Positions 24,938-37,657 of a DNA stretch of 64,000 nt are shown in pieces; position 1 is the first letter of the stretch; the number at the start of each line of letters is the position of its first letter. Source of the DNA: Pyrocephalus nanus (taxonomy: Eukaryota > Chordata > Aves > Passeriformes > Tyrannidae). The DNA is taken from assembly GCA_038380795.1 (NCBI GenBank), contig CM076259.1, positions 22,736,977 to 22,800,976 on the forward strand, given 5' to 3'. A model generated the notes under the pieces. That model worked only from the letters and a program-made list of their open reading frames with translations. It ran no database searches and was not told the DNA's origin. A program made the translations under genes and the position numbers.

Positions 24938-25674
24938 AAAGGTTTAAACTCATGGGGGCTTATGTTTTGTCAGAGGAACAAGAACCGGGAATTTGCAGGA
25001 CTCAAAGCCCATCTTAGACCTGAAATTCTAGTTAAAACAGCAAGTTACGGGAGGGAAGGACAGATCCCATATCCATCAAGAACTGTGAGGATCCTTGCAC
25101 TATGAAGAACATGGTAGGGTGACTTGTTTGTTGCTTCAAAACTCTTCCTTCATTTGAAAGCACTACTGTGATGGACGAAGCCCTTCTCAGCCCTGACATC
25201 CTGACGCTACACATGCAGCTTGCACTCTGGGATGCCAGCTTACTGTGTCACATTGGCTTGGGTTCTGCCTGTTCCTTTCTTTATGCCTGCAAGCTCAATT
25301 GAACTTATGAAAATTCAAACTGTCTTCTGTCTGTTTCATACATCATCAGCAAACAATCACTGGACAAAATGAATTTGCTTTATGTAATTTGTAGGCTACA
25401 CAAATGCCTATGCTGTATAATACCAAAAAAAAGGGAATAAAGTTTTGTTTAATTCAGCATGGAGGGAAGTAGCGAAGCAGCAGCACAGAGAGAGAACACA
25501 AACAATAAAATACTCAACAGTAGGGAGAGTTGCATGAGAAATACTTCTGTAAATTGGAGTTGGCCTTGATACCTTTGAGTGATGGAATTAAAAAAAGGCA
25601 TAAACAAGTTGTGAAAGATTACCCCCACAAGTGGCTGTATCTCCATCTATTGTGATTTGGCAACACAATATACT
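24938..25674. other. Non-coding stretch, nothing recognised
   Basis: No supported frame or repeat between the pentanucleotide array and the MIR-like fragment. Confidence 0.5.
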
Positions 25675-25885
25675 TATTAATAATAACAATGGTTACTATT
25701 TATCCTCTAAGAGCTCTGCAAACACAAATTCAATAATGTTCAGAGAGCTGTATCAGTTTGAACCAGATTGAAAATGTGATCTGCTGAACAAGGCACAGTG
25801 AAATTAAATGACTTGTCCAATGCCACTCATTGATCCAGCATCCATTAAGATTACAACATTGGATCTCTTGGTCAGCAGTCAGATC
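25675..25885 (-). mobile_element. MIR/L2-like ancient retroposon fragment
   Basis: The + strand shows TTAATAATAACAATGG, then GGCACAGTGAAATTAAATG, ACTTGTCCAATGCCACTCA and GGATCTCTTGGTC. This is the layout of a reversed MIR/L2 tail: an AT-rich 3' end, a 'cacagagaggttaagtgacttgcccaaggtcac'-like core, then a 'gaacccaggtctc'-like block. It is heavily mutated and was identified by eye. Confidence 0.5.
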
Positions 25886-26934
25886 ACAAAGCTGTGTAAG
25901 GCTGAAACCTTGACAAACCAACTTCTTTTTTAACAAAAGTAACATGTCATATAATCTTTATTGCCCTCGGCAAGGTAACTAAAACCATTGCTTTGAAAGC
26001 ACATCTACTGCATCTCTTGTATAGGTTTACAAGGTTACGCATGCAGAATCTTCTCCACAAACAATACGTTGTCACTGTCTCATTCCAAAATCATGCAGAG
26101 GCTGAATGTGAGCAGAGGTAGCTCTTAATGCTTGGCTTAATCCTATCTGGGCTCAGTTGCAAAGAGCAAAATACTTAAAATCCTTTAAGTATTTGAGTAG
26201 TGACCACTGACCTCAATGGATCTACTTGCCTATCAACCCACAGTTGATAGCACACAGCAGACAACACAGAAATCAGCCAACAGACTTCTTCCATAAAGAG
26301 TGTACCTGCACCACATTTAGAAAGATGAGTTCTTGTGCAGCTGTCTGACAGATGTTCATGTGTTGTGAACATGTATTTTCTTCTAATGCCAGGCACCAAG
26401 TCAAGCATATTTTATATTAGCCAAAAATTTGGTCCATCTTATAATAATCAGTTGCTTTAGAGACATCCCTACCCTAAAGCAAGATTTCAACCCTTCAATT
26501 AAAAAAATCAAATACAAAACTATCAGAACATGGTTTGCTTTTTCTTCTCGTTGTTTTTGGGTTAGTACAGGAAAGCCATACTAGCACATTCACCTTATTA
26601 AAGATCTGATTACAGCAAACATACAGAAAACAAAGGAAATCCTTAAACCAAACCTTCCTCTATAAAAAAGTGCTATCATTTTTACTATGGCAAGTAACAA
26701 GTTGCATGGACACCAGGTGTAGTAAGAATCTCTTCCTCATTTTACAGGATACATGTGCATATGTAAAAGTTTCTTAACCTTGTTTTTCTGTATTCCAGAG
26801 AACGGCTGTATGCCAAGGCTACAGAACTTAGGAGCAGCTAAAAGTTTAAAAGTGGGGCTTTTTGTTTTAAAGCAAATGATACAAGAAACTTGAGGACTAG
26901 AAACATAGACCTTTACTTCATGGAACAGAAAGAA
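25886..26934. other. Non-coding stretch, nothing recognised
   Basis: AT-rich sequence without supported features between two MIR-like pieces. Confidence 0.5.
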
Positions 26935-27050
26935 TTAGGCAGAACAGATTTGGGAGTCATGATCCCATACTCCATTCCCAGTTTGATCACTGATTCACTT
27001 GGACCTTGAGAAAGCTGCCTAACATCTGTGTTGATGCACTTGACACTTAA
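26935..27050 (+). mobile_element. MIR-like ancient SINE fragment
   Basis: TTGGGAGTCATGATCCCATA, CCATTCCCAGTTTGATCACT and GATTCACTTGGACCTTGAGA follow the forward MIR order (5' half with 'tctattcccagctctgccactgactca' and 'tgtgaccttgggcaag'-like blocks). It ends close to the A23 run at 27054. The match is degraded and unscored. Confidence 0.45.
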
Positions 27051-27053
27051 GAT

Positions 27054-27076
27054 AAAAAAAAAAAAAAAAAAAAAAA
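27054..27076 (+). repeat. A23 homopolymer
   Basis: Twenty-three uninterrupted A lie immediately downstream of the MIR-like fragment. MIR itself does not end in a long A tail, so the run is more likely independent. Confidence 0.95.
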
Positions 27077-27399
27077 TTTCCTAAACGTGTTTTACACTAG
27101 TGTATTTTTTTCCCCCTCCAAAGCCTAGAGTCTCATATAAGTAAAAAAAAGCACATTCCAGGGAGCATCAATCATCAGGTCCATATATTGCTACCTGTCA
27201 TTTTGCCTTAGGGCAAAATAGTTAGTGACCATTTGGATTCTAAGGATTCAAAGAACTTGTCTAAATACACTCCTCACTCCACTGTTGCAGAAAGAGAATT
27301 ACTTTCAAAAAAATTTTGTCCTGGTTGTTCACACTGAATATGAAGACAAGTATGAAATTCTGTACTCACAGATTCAGAAGAGGTCTCCCATTTTTACCC

Positions 27400-27770
27400 A
27401 AACACCTCCCTTTACATTGCTGCTGGACCCAGCAAATCCACGAGCGTTTTCAACTCTGCTCACCAGTGTAACTGCAAGGTTAACCTCTGGTGGCCAAGGA
27501 AGCTGCTCATACTCAGCAATGATGAGCAGAAAATGTTAAATACCATTCACTGGCCACAGCCTGCAGTTAATACACAATATTTAAACAACACAATGGCACG
27601 GCCCTTGCCAGTAATGTAAAAACACAATGGAATAGAGCCAGAATGGCACAATCTGCCTGTCTGAGTCATGCTTGTCACTACATGCTGGAAGGGGCATGCA
27701 TTAGCTGCCCACAGTGTGACTGTACCCTTTAGCTAGTTTACAATAAAACATTAAAATATATTAAAAAAAG
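27400..27770. promoter_or_regulatory. Possible conserved non-coding element with CTCF-like half-site
   Basis: This part is more balanced in composition than its surroundings and nearly free of simple repeats. A CTCF-like core on the minus strand at 27482-27493 (CCACCAGAGGTT) matches 10 of 12 positions. Conservation is not visible from one sequence, so the regulatory reading is a suspicion only. Confidence 0.2.
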
Positions 27771-28929
27771 AAAAAGGGGGGAAGGAATGATAAATCCCAC
27801 CTAATAGTTAAAATATTTTAGCCCTGAAGTACAAAAGCATCACTTTGGAAGAAGGCTCTGGATTTCATTATGGACTGCACATTTTGATCTCAAACAAGAA
27901 AACAAACTGACTTTGCTTTGTAATATTCCCCAGCTTTGTACTGTTCAACTGAAATCAATCTTTTTCTTACTATGTACAAGCTCCTGGATCTTTTTTCACT
28001 TATTATTTCATCAAATAATAAGTATCTGAATATACCATATTTTTCAATCCTCTTTTGCATGCCTGTTGTTCAGTCAAATCTTAATTATTAACCCAAGTAC
28101 ATTCAATAAACAGATTATAAATGAGGGTAGATCAGAGCGATGTACAATCTGACCTGCATTTATGGAATAACTCTCCTCTTAAAAAGAGAATCCTTTCTTG
28201 CTGAGAGACATAGATGTTATTTTGACTGTTTTGTTGTGTCACAGCACAGATGAATTAGGCATTTCTGCCTTCATCTACACCCTAAAGCATCTGAAGTCCC
28301 CTGTGATGTCATCAGAAAGTTGTTTGTTTTTTTTCTTGTATAAAGGAGAAGAATTTGTTATGACATCATAAGAAGAGAATAAACTATTATTTTGTGCTAT
28401 AAGGAATCTTCTGCTACTTTCTGTTATCTCTGCACTAACATGCAGAAATCCTCACTGACAAAGCAACAGGAACTGTAAGTCAATAAACAGAGATGCACAG
28501 TATTTCTAATAATACTCAAAACAAAGCAGAAAAGAATGATCTATTCAGTGGTCTGAAATTAAAGATCTGCTAGATGTAAGTTCCTTTTTAATTTTTAAAT
28601 AAAACATCCTTTGAACTTCTAAATCCTATTCAAGGGGATTCTGACCTTTATCCAAAACCAGCTACTGTGCTAACACTTTGGATGCATATAGAGGAAAAAT
28701 ATGGACAAAAGGTACCGGAAAAGCTTTTACTTACAGGAACGCAGTGCGGCTTAATCTTTTTGTTTTTAAGGTGCAGTGATTTCAGCATCTACAATGTAAC
28801 TTCAGGCAGTCTGAAAAGAAACAGGTTAAAATCTCTTTCAGTTATAATTGGTATTTCAGATTTAATTAAAAATTAAACTTTCATAATGTTTCACCATCCA
28901 AAGCAATGCATTATCAGTCAAGCGTAGCC
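27771..28929. other. Non-coding stretch with promoter-like motifs at 28.3 kb
   Basis: AT-rich. The only notable part is 28304-28370, listed separately. No recognisable coding frame or repeat. Confidence 0.5.
28304..28370. promoter_or_regulatory. ATF/CREB-like sites flanking a TATA-like box
   Basis: TGATGTCA (28304-28311) and its exact reverse complement TGACATCA (28361-28368) flank TATAAAGG at 28339-28346. TGACATCA is one mismatch from the palindromic CRE TGACGTCA. The arrangement is promoter-like, but each piece is short and there is no CpG enrichment or following exon I can recognise. Confidence 0.2.
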
Positions 28930-29127
28930 TTTTTTTTTTTTTTTTTTTTTTTTTGTTAAAAGAAGCTCTTCCCAGAGTAGTTTGCAATGAAAGAAGAAGG
29001 GGAAAAAGGCAATTGAGACTAGCAAAATATATTTCTTCAGCAAAAGATCTCGGAATAACTTGGAAAGAAGCCTTCTGCCACTTAATTTTAACAATCAACC
29101 TTATACTAATTAAAAAAAAAAAAAAAA
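28930..29127. repeat. T25 and A16 runs flanking a 157-bp segment
   Basis: T25 at 28930-28954 and A16 at 29112-29127 bracket 157 bases and are complementary, so the strand could fold into a stem of up to 16 A:T pairs. The enclosed segment shows no recognised repeat body. Chance frames on both strands pass through these runs as poly-lysine. Confidence 0.9.
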
Positions 29128-29538
29128 GGCATCACAATTAAAGAAGACAGAAAAACACCATCACATACCAACGACTGTGAGGAGAAAAATGTTAATTTCA
29201 GCAAAACAAGGACATTGCTAGGACCAGAACATACGCATCAAAAGGGAAAATATGGTTTTACATAATGCCAGCCAACAACATTTTAAAAAATTCGTTCTAC
29301 AGCATGTAGCACTTTCAGACTGTTGCACGGAGGAGCAGAGAAAGACAAGTTCAAAAAGAGGAAAGCAGTTTTAAAGTGTACAAGGCAAAAGGTCCCTTGC
29401 AACCTTTTGTTAAGGGATATGAAATAGCTCATCTGTAAAACTGCACAGTTTTTTATCATGTAAAATAAATGTCACATTACTGTGCAAAACAGATGATTAA
29501 GAAGTGGTAGCTGTAGACATAGCATTTGAACAGATGCA

Positions 29539-29558
29539 AAAAAAAATATATTTTTTTT
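29539..29558. repeat. Perfect 20-bp A/T palindrome
   Basis: Eight A, TATA, then eight T form a perfect 20-base palindrome (with one extra A on the left). It can extrude as a cruciform or hairpin, but such tracts arise easily in AT-rich DNA. Confidence 0.9.
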
Positions 29559-31740
29559 AAAAATGCAGTTGGAATAGTTGGAATGACAATAAAACTCCAG
29601 GGGTTGCATCATAAATATGAGTTTAAATGTTAGACTGGAGTTTAAAACCTGTGGTTTTAATTATATCTAATTATAAAGGCTCCAAAACCAGGAGAAATGA
29701 GAAAAACAAAAAATATTAATAATAAATTAAAACAATTTTGCAAGAAGTTGTCAGGATTCAGCCTCATAATAACAAACCATACAGCAATATACACAGACAC
29801 ATACAATGTACCAATGACTCCTTAAAGGAACAAATCCAAACTTGATTAAATTTTATTTTTAAAAGGTGACAGCAGAACTGGCCTAATTTGTCTAATTCAA
29901 AGTCCAAGCTATTCTCTTCACCAGCAGCACACTAACAGAGATCGGCAAATAAATCCTGGATGTGAATCTAATACTTATTTTGAATGTCCCACAGGCTGGA
30001 AGCAATTCCTAAGTGAAATTTTGCTTTATTCTCCCATCAGTAAAAATCTAGTTCTTCAGACTTCAGAGTTATATGAGCCTTCTCAATCCATCCCCACATG
30101 TTTAAAATGAAATGCACTGTATCAGACAATATCCTGTCACACAAACATGTTCAAACACACATGTATATCACAAACAAGAATGAGCTCATGAACTTATTTG
30201 TGGGTTTAACTTCCCCACTCTGCCAAGATCAGAAGTATTGAAAGTCAGGAGACAAAGCACAGAGCACAGAGGGGGACAGCAGAGCAAGAACCAGAAACAG
30301 TTCTTGAGCATCTGAATAATGGAACAAGAGCCCCCTGACACAGGCTGTAGGATGATACCACAAGATAACCTTTATAGGCTTGGATGAAATTTTTCCTGAA
30401 GGAAGCATTTGAGAAACATGTTCTTCATCTTTTACACAAACATTATATCAAACAACTTTCCTTCTTTCTCCTGACTGGTATGTAGTCAGACTGAGAAACA
30501 GGGGAGAAACCCAGACAAGAAAATTGGTAAGTCCATCAAAAGCAAGCAACTGCACAACTGTCACATAAGTGATAACAGATTCAGCCTTTGGACTTGCAAT
30601 TCTTTCCCTTCCTTCCCCTTCCAAATTTACCCCTTTTCTAACATCTTCAGGACTGTAAAGCTGGCAGGGAAGGAGAGGGACAGCAGTATTTACAATCCAA
30701 AGCTATTTCTTCTAATGAATGCAATGAAACACTGACCTCAACTGAGAAAACAAAGAGCATTCACTGAGGGTGAAATGTATTCCTGTGTAGAGAGCCAGCA
30801 TACAGACTGCACCACTGAAGCCCGATTCCAATGACCTAAATAGGAATAAATTGGTGCATGGACTTCACCACAGTAAATTTTGTCCAAATTCTTGTAAAGA
30901 ATGAGGAAACATGGCCCTCTCCTATCAAAGCTCAAGAGCATAGCACCTCCTTCCCATGCTGGGCACCATCATGACAACTGCTCTTCAGTGTATATTCCTT
31001 TTATTTTTTACCTTAAGTCCTTTATGCTTTGCACACATTCTTCTGATTGGAAAGGAGGGAATGCAACATTTAGTGTTACTCTGGAAGTTGAGCATGAGGA
31101 CATAGTGCCTGCAGATAAAATGGTCCCTCTCCTCGAGGCAGGCACAACCACCACACTAAAAGAAACACAGCCTTGGAAACAGCTCTTTATCAGAGTATGT
31201 TCATTGCCACCTTGAAAAACTTGTGATTAAATAACCATAGTTAACAGAGCACCTGACATACAACAAACACAGCCAGAGCATATTAAAGAGCTATTTTAGC
31301 TACAAATTACTGTTAAACCCAGGGAAAAATCTCATTAAACTCAGAATACTTATCATTGCCACTTTAGAAATATCTTCCTTTTACAAACTGAGAAACCTGT
31401 GACTTCATCTATATGAGTGAGGGGTAGAAACAGAGATAGATTCTTAAGCAGGAGGCCTGCATTTCTGTGCACAGGTGATGATGCTTAACACCTGTGGAGC
31501 AGGAGATCATGATTGTTAACTGAAAGGAGTGCCCTAATTCCCTTGTGGAAAGCAAGAGATATAGCTCAAGAATAAGGCAATGAACTTCTACTTGAGAGAG
31601 GTCCAAGAGCTGGAATGGCAAGAATGAAGACTATGGCAGGTCAGGAATGAGATACGTGAGTAAAGTGTTAACAGCAGAGCAAGTGTTAGCTCTTAGGAAA
31701 GGCTTTAAAAACAAATATGAGAAGGTAAACACACTTTGCT

Positions 31741-31764
31741 TTCTTATGATTTCTTATGATTTCT
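31741..31764 (+). repeat. 10-bp tandem repeat, 2.4 copies
   Basis: TTCTTATGAT occurs twice without mismatch, followed by TTCT as the start of a third copy. Confidence 0.9.
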
Positions 31765-32849
31765 GCTTGCCATAAAGCTTAGGCAGAGACTGAAAACCAT
31801 GAGAGGAAAGCTACCAACTGTACAACTGAAGCTCATTAGCAATATTCCATGACTTACAAGGGCTCCTGACTCTGCCTGACTCATGTTTATGGTCTAGTTC
31901 CCCACTTTCATAAGAACCATATTCATTCCATCTAAAAATTAAAGAAAACAAACAAACAAAAAAAGTATAATTTGTTGTTGGGAAACATTTCAGAAGATGT
32001 TGGCTTTCTGCAACTCTTAGCAAAAAGGAAGTTCCATATCTGTGAGTTTTTGATTTTCTTTGAATACCTTAAGTCAGATGGAGCAGGTTAATTAGAATCC
32101 TATACAGCTGATTAGTTATGAGGACAGGGAAGGCTAGGAGAGAATATAGACAACACTTCTTGATATATTTAGAATTTTCTACATACAGAAGTTACAACAT
32201 CAGTCAATTGATCTTTCTCAAGTTCACTTCTGGAACTGAAAATCAATGATGAAGCAATTGCCACACATAACTACTCAGAGAAGGTAAAACACTGATGTCC
32301 TGACTCAAGAAAAAAACCCACTGATAATATTCAGAAAGTCATCTTCAACAACAGGAAAAGGGGAGGGCATTGGATGACAAACAGACATACACAAACAAAA
32401 AAACAACTCAAGACCTTGAAGAGAATTTTCAAAACTGCTCATGGGCCAGACAAGAGACCTCATTCCAACTTCAGAACCTAAATGACTACTTAGAATATGG
32501 CCCAGTTTATTTTCTGGCATTTTAGGTTTGAAAACATAAGCAAGGCTATGGACTAATTGCATCACAGGAATGAAAAAAGGAATGTCAATGTTTTACAGGC
32601 TCCTAAGCTAACAACAAATAAGGAAACTTTGAAATTGGAACCATAGACATACCAGCACAATGCTATGTCCAGGTTCATCAGTAATGCAAAAGAATAAATC
32701 TTACTAACATAGATATAATATCATACTACTGCTTTTTTAAGGTGAATGCATTTTAGTTGGTATTACTTCTCGATAAACAGCTTTATTTTCTTACCAGTCT
32801 CTTGTCTTGAGGTGATAGAACAAAAAAAAACCAAAACAAACAAAAATCC

Positions 32850-32901
32850 CAAACACACACACAAACACCCCCCCACACACACCAAAAAAAAAAAAAAAAA
32901 A
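32850..32901 (+). repeat. CA-rich microsatellite with A18 tail
   Basis: Interrupted ACACAC blocks around a C7 run (32869-32875 region) are followed by 18 uninterrupted A at 32884-32901. The tract gives long low-complexity frames on both strands (for example 32763-33158 minus), which are not genes. Confidence 0.9.
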
Positions 32902-34373
32902 GTTATGCCAGTGCTTGAAAAAAATCCTTCCAAAAAGCTTTCCTGAATTGGAGACCTTAGTACACTTCCAAAAGTATGCAGGAATTTTTTGCAATTTCCA
33001 GTTCTGCCTTCAAACTCACAGCCATTTGTATGGTAGAGCAGTGTTGATCTGTGCTTATTTGTAACACTATAGGACTGTGGCTCAAACCAGAGGCACAGGG
33101 CTGCTGATGGGAGAAACCTGAATTTTTTGTGATTTAGTAGAACAGGAGTAGAGGACAACCTGCAGCATTATGCTGGGATCAAGGGTTCCTCCCACTACAG
33201 GAACGGACAACAGGAGACCAAAGGTTTCTTTGTCAAAATGGTAAATCTTCATCTGTTACTAATTCACTGCAAAGATGAGCGCCCACAGAGAGTTTGTCTT
33301 CCTTATGGCATTCATCTTTTGAGTTTACTTTCCTAGTGAAGACTGTACCCATTATAAATTTTAATTTCCAAACCATGGCTCTTTCAGCTAGAAGAACATT
33401 TTAATCAGGAAAAAGGTGTACTTTTGGCTCCATTTCACACACATCCCCCGATAGTATTTGAACTATTTTTGTTCAAGTATGAAAAAAATACCTTTGGGCA
33501 AAGACTAACACTCCTTGAAATCTGGGTTTCAGAAAGTTAGACACTCAACTGAATAAAAGACACAATGCATAATCCATCCTAATGGTCACTTTGAAACAGG
33601 TACTGAATACAATTTCACCACAAGGGACCTCAAACTTGTTAGATATGTTGGATCCCCTAATAGCACAGCCCACCCCTCTCGTTTATTCCTACTGCTAACA
33701 GAGTAAGCAACAAGCACTTGAGAAGCCCAGCTGTGAAAGCACATGAGAAGCTGAACTTCTCAACCCACAGAAGAGTTAGTTTCTATAACTGTACTTAAGA
33801 TCTGACCTGGACTCCTAAAGTGCAGTTTAATGGATAGTTCTATAATCAGGTGGGACCCAGCATCCTTCTAAATACCTCTTGAAGCTTTCCTCCTACGCAG
33901 GGGCGATGATGGTAATCAAGTTGGCTGCTGAAAACCATGATATTCCTTATTCCAACTGTTTTCTTGCACAAGCTGTCCCTAGATCCTGTTTATGTTCCCA
34001 AGGAACAGGAACAGTGACAGCATGCAGTTTTCATGAGGCCTTGCCCAAACAATTCTTTCTCTAAAGACGCAGTTTTTTTGTGAAGCAGCTCTGAAGCTGA
34101 TATTCTCTGAGCATCTCTTGGAATAAAGCTTGAAGCCTTCACTTGTGCCCCTTACAAGCTATTGTAGCATATAAGCTTCTCCCAGTTCTTTTCAAGGTTC
34201 ATAATGCTTTGATCTTCACAGCCTCCCTGCTCCTGCTGAATGGTATCATCTCTCATGGCTCATATTATCTTTAGCACATAAAATGGTAATACCTGCTAAG
34301 AAGCAGGCTCTATCATGTAATCACAGCAGAACCTTCACATTTATTCGAGTTTAACACAGAAACTTACATCAAT
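32902..34373. other. Non-coding stretch, nothing recognised
   Basis: No recognised gene, repeat or RNA. Confidence 0.5.
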
Positions 34374-34720
34374 AAATGCTTCATTGTGAGGGGTATTTCA
34401 GTGTGGTGACAAATTGGGCAGATAAAGGTAATGTGATGGATATAATTTGTTTGGATTTTAGCAAGGCTTTTCACACAGTACCACACAGGAAGCTCATAGA
34501 GGCACTAGAGAATTGTGGTCTGGATACTATTACAATAAGGTGGATAAAAACTGTCTGACAGATAGGAAGAAATGACTTAATAATCAATGGTATTAGATAA
34601 GAATAGAAAGAAGAATCTACTCCGATGTCAAGCAACAGGTGCTCAGATTATCATTAAACAGATTCATTAAGGATCAGAAAATTAATGAAAATATTGACAG
34701 CATCCAAAATTGATGATTAA
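34374..34720 (+). mobile_element. Ancient CR1/L3-type LINE fragment with RT palm motif
   Basis: A plus-strand frame (34376-34558, 60 codons) encodes the palm core of a LINE reverse transcriptase. It contains DIICLDFSKAFHTVPH, where LDFSKAF-TVPH is a hallmark block of CR1/L2/L3-clade enzymes, followed by GLDTITIRWIKTV, matching the usual 'GLD--T-RWI-N-L' segment. The aspartate of LDFSKAF, a catalytic metal ligand in reverse transcriptases, is kept. The frame stops at 34558, and the sequence after it continues as a decayed remnant with other stops (a LNRFIKD-like stretch near 34655-34675). It is a dead fragment of an old element, not a host gene. The outer limits are uncertain. Confidence 0.8.
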
Positions 34721-37636
34721 AAAAAAATTAACGTATGAAATGTGAAAGGTATCAAAATTGTAAGATCCAAATAATGCAGATGTGCATGAGATAGAACAAT
34801 GTGGTATTTAATACATCTTAAAATGTAAAATTGTTATTGAAAACCAGTGGAGAATTTTGTTGTGAACTCAGAAGTAAGGTTTTCACTATATTGGTTTGAC
34901 TTCATCATGTTACTATGCACTGGTATGACCTAGTTGTGAAACTGGCTCTCTTGCAAAGCAAACTTAACTAATAAATTGCAGTCCTTGTGGTAAGGGACAA
35001 TCGTCTGGCTTACTTTCTTAGAGTAAGGATATTATTTCTAATGATTAAGATTTTGAAGTTTTAAGTAATCACACATAACATCCTTAAATTCTTTTTTGGA
35101 AACAAGGTTTTCCTTTAGTTGTAGTTCTCGAATTTCCACTGCCCTGTATAGTTAAAGCCTTCTTGTTGCTGGTTTCTAGTACAGGAGATGACATCCCCAC
35201 AGACACACTGGGTACATGTAACACTCCAGGTTTAATGGCAATTACCTCTCCCCTTACTTCACAGATCTGCCCCAAGGAAAGTCAGTCTGACCCTTACCTA
35301 TGAAAGGGTAAGATCTTGGATGAAAGGCAATGTGCTTAGATGAAATGAAAAACCACGTGGCAATGCACATACACTTCATGGGACATTATGGCAGAGAAGA
35401 TCAAAATAATAAACCTTTGTTTTGAATTCTGCATATTCTGAAGTGTTGAGCAACTAAACACAGAAATTGAATATTTACAGGATAAACTTAGCAATATCAG
35501 CAAGATGTGAAGTTCATTATATCCTGCCTCTTTCCTTTTCCTTGCATGGAGAACACACCCGCAGCACCACAACCTCAGCTTACTTGTGCTGCTTCAAGAA
35601 TAAGGCCAAAATAACTTTAAATGTTCTCTTTTTTGAGACAGCAACACTGAGTGAGTGAAGCCTACAGGTTTTCAATTGTAAGAAATTTCAGAAAGCTGTC
35701 ACAACTTCTGCTCTTGACTTATTGCTAATGGTCATCACCTTGCTATCTGACATCAGGAGACTTTACCTGGTAACTCATCTGCATTGCCTGTCATGAAATC
35801 TGTCATCTATGTTTTTGGGACCTTTGATCTTCTCCCAGGATCTACAATACTACTTCTACCCTCATGCAGCAGCCTAACCCCATCTCCCTGACATGCACTT
35901 CCTTCCCTCTGCCTTCACTGGGAGAAACTGCCTTGTCCACACTGCAAAGCTTCCATTTTGCCTTCTTTACTGCAGAGAGAGGAGGGACTACAATGAAGGT
36001 GTGACACTCACCTCACAGGAGAAAGAGACAATGAGGGAAGTGGTATCAGCACAGAGGCATGAATTTGAAGGTCTAATTGATGCCAGAGAAGGGGAAAGAA
36101 TGAGAGGTGGCAATACTCACTTTGGGTCCCTGGAGCAGCGACTCTAAGTGTGGCCTCTGTGGCCCTGATACCCGCTAGATGGACAGTAAGTCCATCACTG
36201 TTACGCTACCCTAAGCAGATGCCTTATCTCTACAGGTCTGCCAAGGATCTTGGGAGAAAGTTTGGATTTCGACTTGTAAGAAGGGATGTACTACCCTTCA
36301 ATAATAAAGAAAATTAAATAAAGTGCAAAGTCAGGACTACAGGATAAGTTTGGACTTCATATAAGCAGCTGCACCTCAAGTGGTATCAGGACTCTTGTAG
36401 TTTACTCATGGACAGATTTTATCCCATCATGTGCAGAAGCACAAATCAGTGCAGTCTTTCACTTTGGCACATTACTTATTCTTTTGCCAGAAGGCCATTA
36501 ACCTGAAGCCCAAAACCAACATCATCTTGCACAATGTCATGCACAAACCATGCCCAGAAGTTTCACATTATTTTAGTTTATGTAACTGCCATATTAAGCT
36601 CAAGGCTCAACGAGGATACTGAACAATATCTTATTGTACAGGCTATTGAGATTCAATATTACAGGGACAATGCTACCAACCTCCTCCAATTTCATTAATT
36701 TCAGAAATCTTTGCAAATTTAATACCAGAGGGCTTTGAGACCTTTGGACTGTACTGTAAATCTGCTGCTTAAACTTTTAATGTAACACCAATAAAAACTC
36801 TCATACATTTCCCAATAAGGTCCATATATGCAATTCTTGTTTAATTCACAAGAAGTGAAATTCCAACTCAGATGGAACTATATAAAAGTCCAAGGAAGTT
36901 CAGTGCCTGCATTATGATTTGGCAAAGTTCTATTGTAATTTTTTCCCCCAGAAACAATGCAGAAAAAAAAGAGAATATATCAGCAATGATTCTAACTGAT
37001 CACTGTGTCAGGACAGGAAATAATGTTTGGAAGAAAAAAGGAGGAAAAAACCTTCCATTTGCTTTCAATATTAGTATAAACAAGAAAAAGCTTTCTATAT
37101 TGCCAGCCACATCCTGCAAAATCTAGATAATAAAGCAGCAGCATAACGACTAGATAAGTTTAAAATGGATTTTTAAAAAGAATGGCTACTATTTTATGGA
37201 GGCCAAGTGCATATAATACATTGCAGGACTGGATTCAGATACCTCAGCATCCTGTTGCCCTAGTCCAATACAAATTATATTTGCAGTTATTCCAGGGACC
37301 TGAGCTATGGAGTGTACACACTTTAATCTATGCAAGATTTACCTCTGCTTCAAATATTTAAGATGAAGAGTACATACTAGGTATGAGCTTAGGCTTGTAG
37401 GGCTTCTGCGACGATTGAATTGTTTGAAGTTCGAAGATAAAATTCACCCTGACTCTCTTTGCACTACAAAAAATAAAGCACCCCTAAAATACAATAAAAT
37501 GTTATTTTTAGAAAAATGAGGCTGAGTATTCAACCTGTTCCATAATCTGTATTTAAATAAAGAGATAAGATCAAATGTATCCTCCTGGTGGTCAACCAAA
37601 CTACAGAATTAAAACTGATCTATCATTTTTAGCAGT
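34721..37636. other. Non-coding stretch, nothing recognised
   Basis: Frames of 60-84 residues only, none with recognisable motifs. A partial CTCF-like core at 36172-36183 (CCGCTAGATGGA) matches 10 of 12 positions and is too weak to list separately. Confidence 0.5.
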
Positions 37637-37657
37637 AAAAAAAAAAAAAAAAAAAAA
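37637..37657 (+). repeat. A21 homopolymer
   Basis: Twenty-one uninterrupted A, followed by CTAACAAAAAATTG. No retrocopy body recognised upstream. Confidence 0.95.

Larger units (their letters stand above)
29128..32849. other. Non-coding stretch with small repeats only
   Basis: No supported gene. Contains the AT palindrome at 29539-29558 and a 10-bp tandem repeat at 31741-31764. Some sequence near 31.34-31.43 kb faintly resembles MIR but is too short to call. Confidence 0.5.

Noticed and set aside
24698..25105. 135-codon plus-strand frame with a repeated EGKGR peptide, with two overlapping frames of similar content
   Set aside because: Produced entirely by the (GGGAA)23 array, which reads the same peptide in all three frames. 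No start or splice context or homology.
31330..31435. Possible additional MIR fragment
   Set aside because: Only one phrase (CTTTTACAAACTGAGAAACC) fits MIR; the rest does not follow in order.
35084..35275. 63-codon minus-strand frame with a plausible-looking peptide
   Set aside because: I considered a retroelement protease or gene exon, but no catalytic or family motif is present and splice context is weak.
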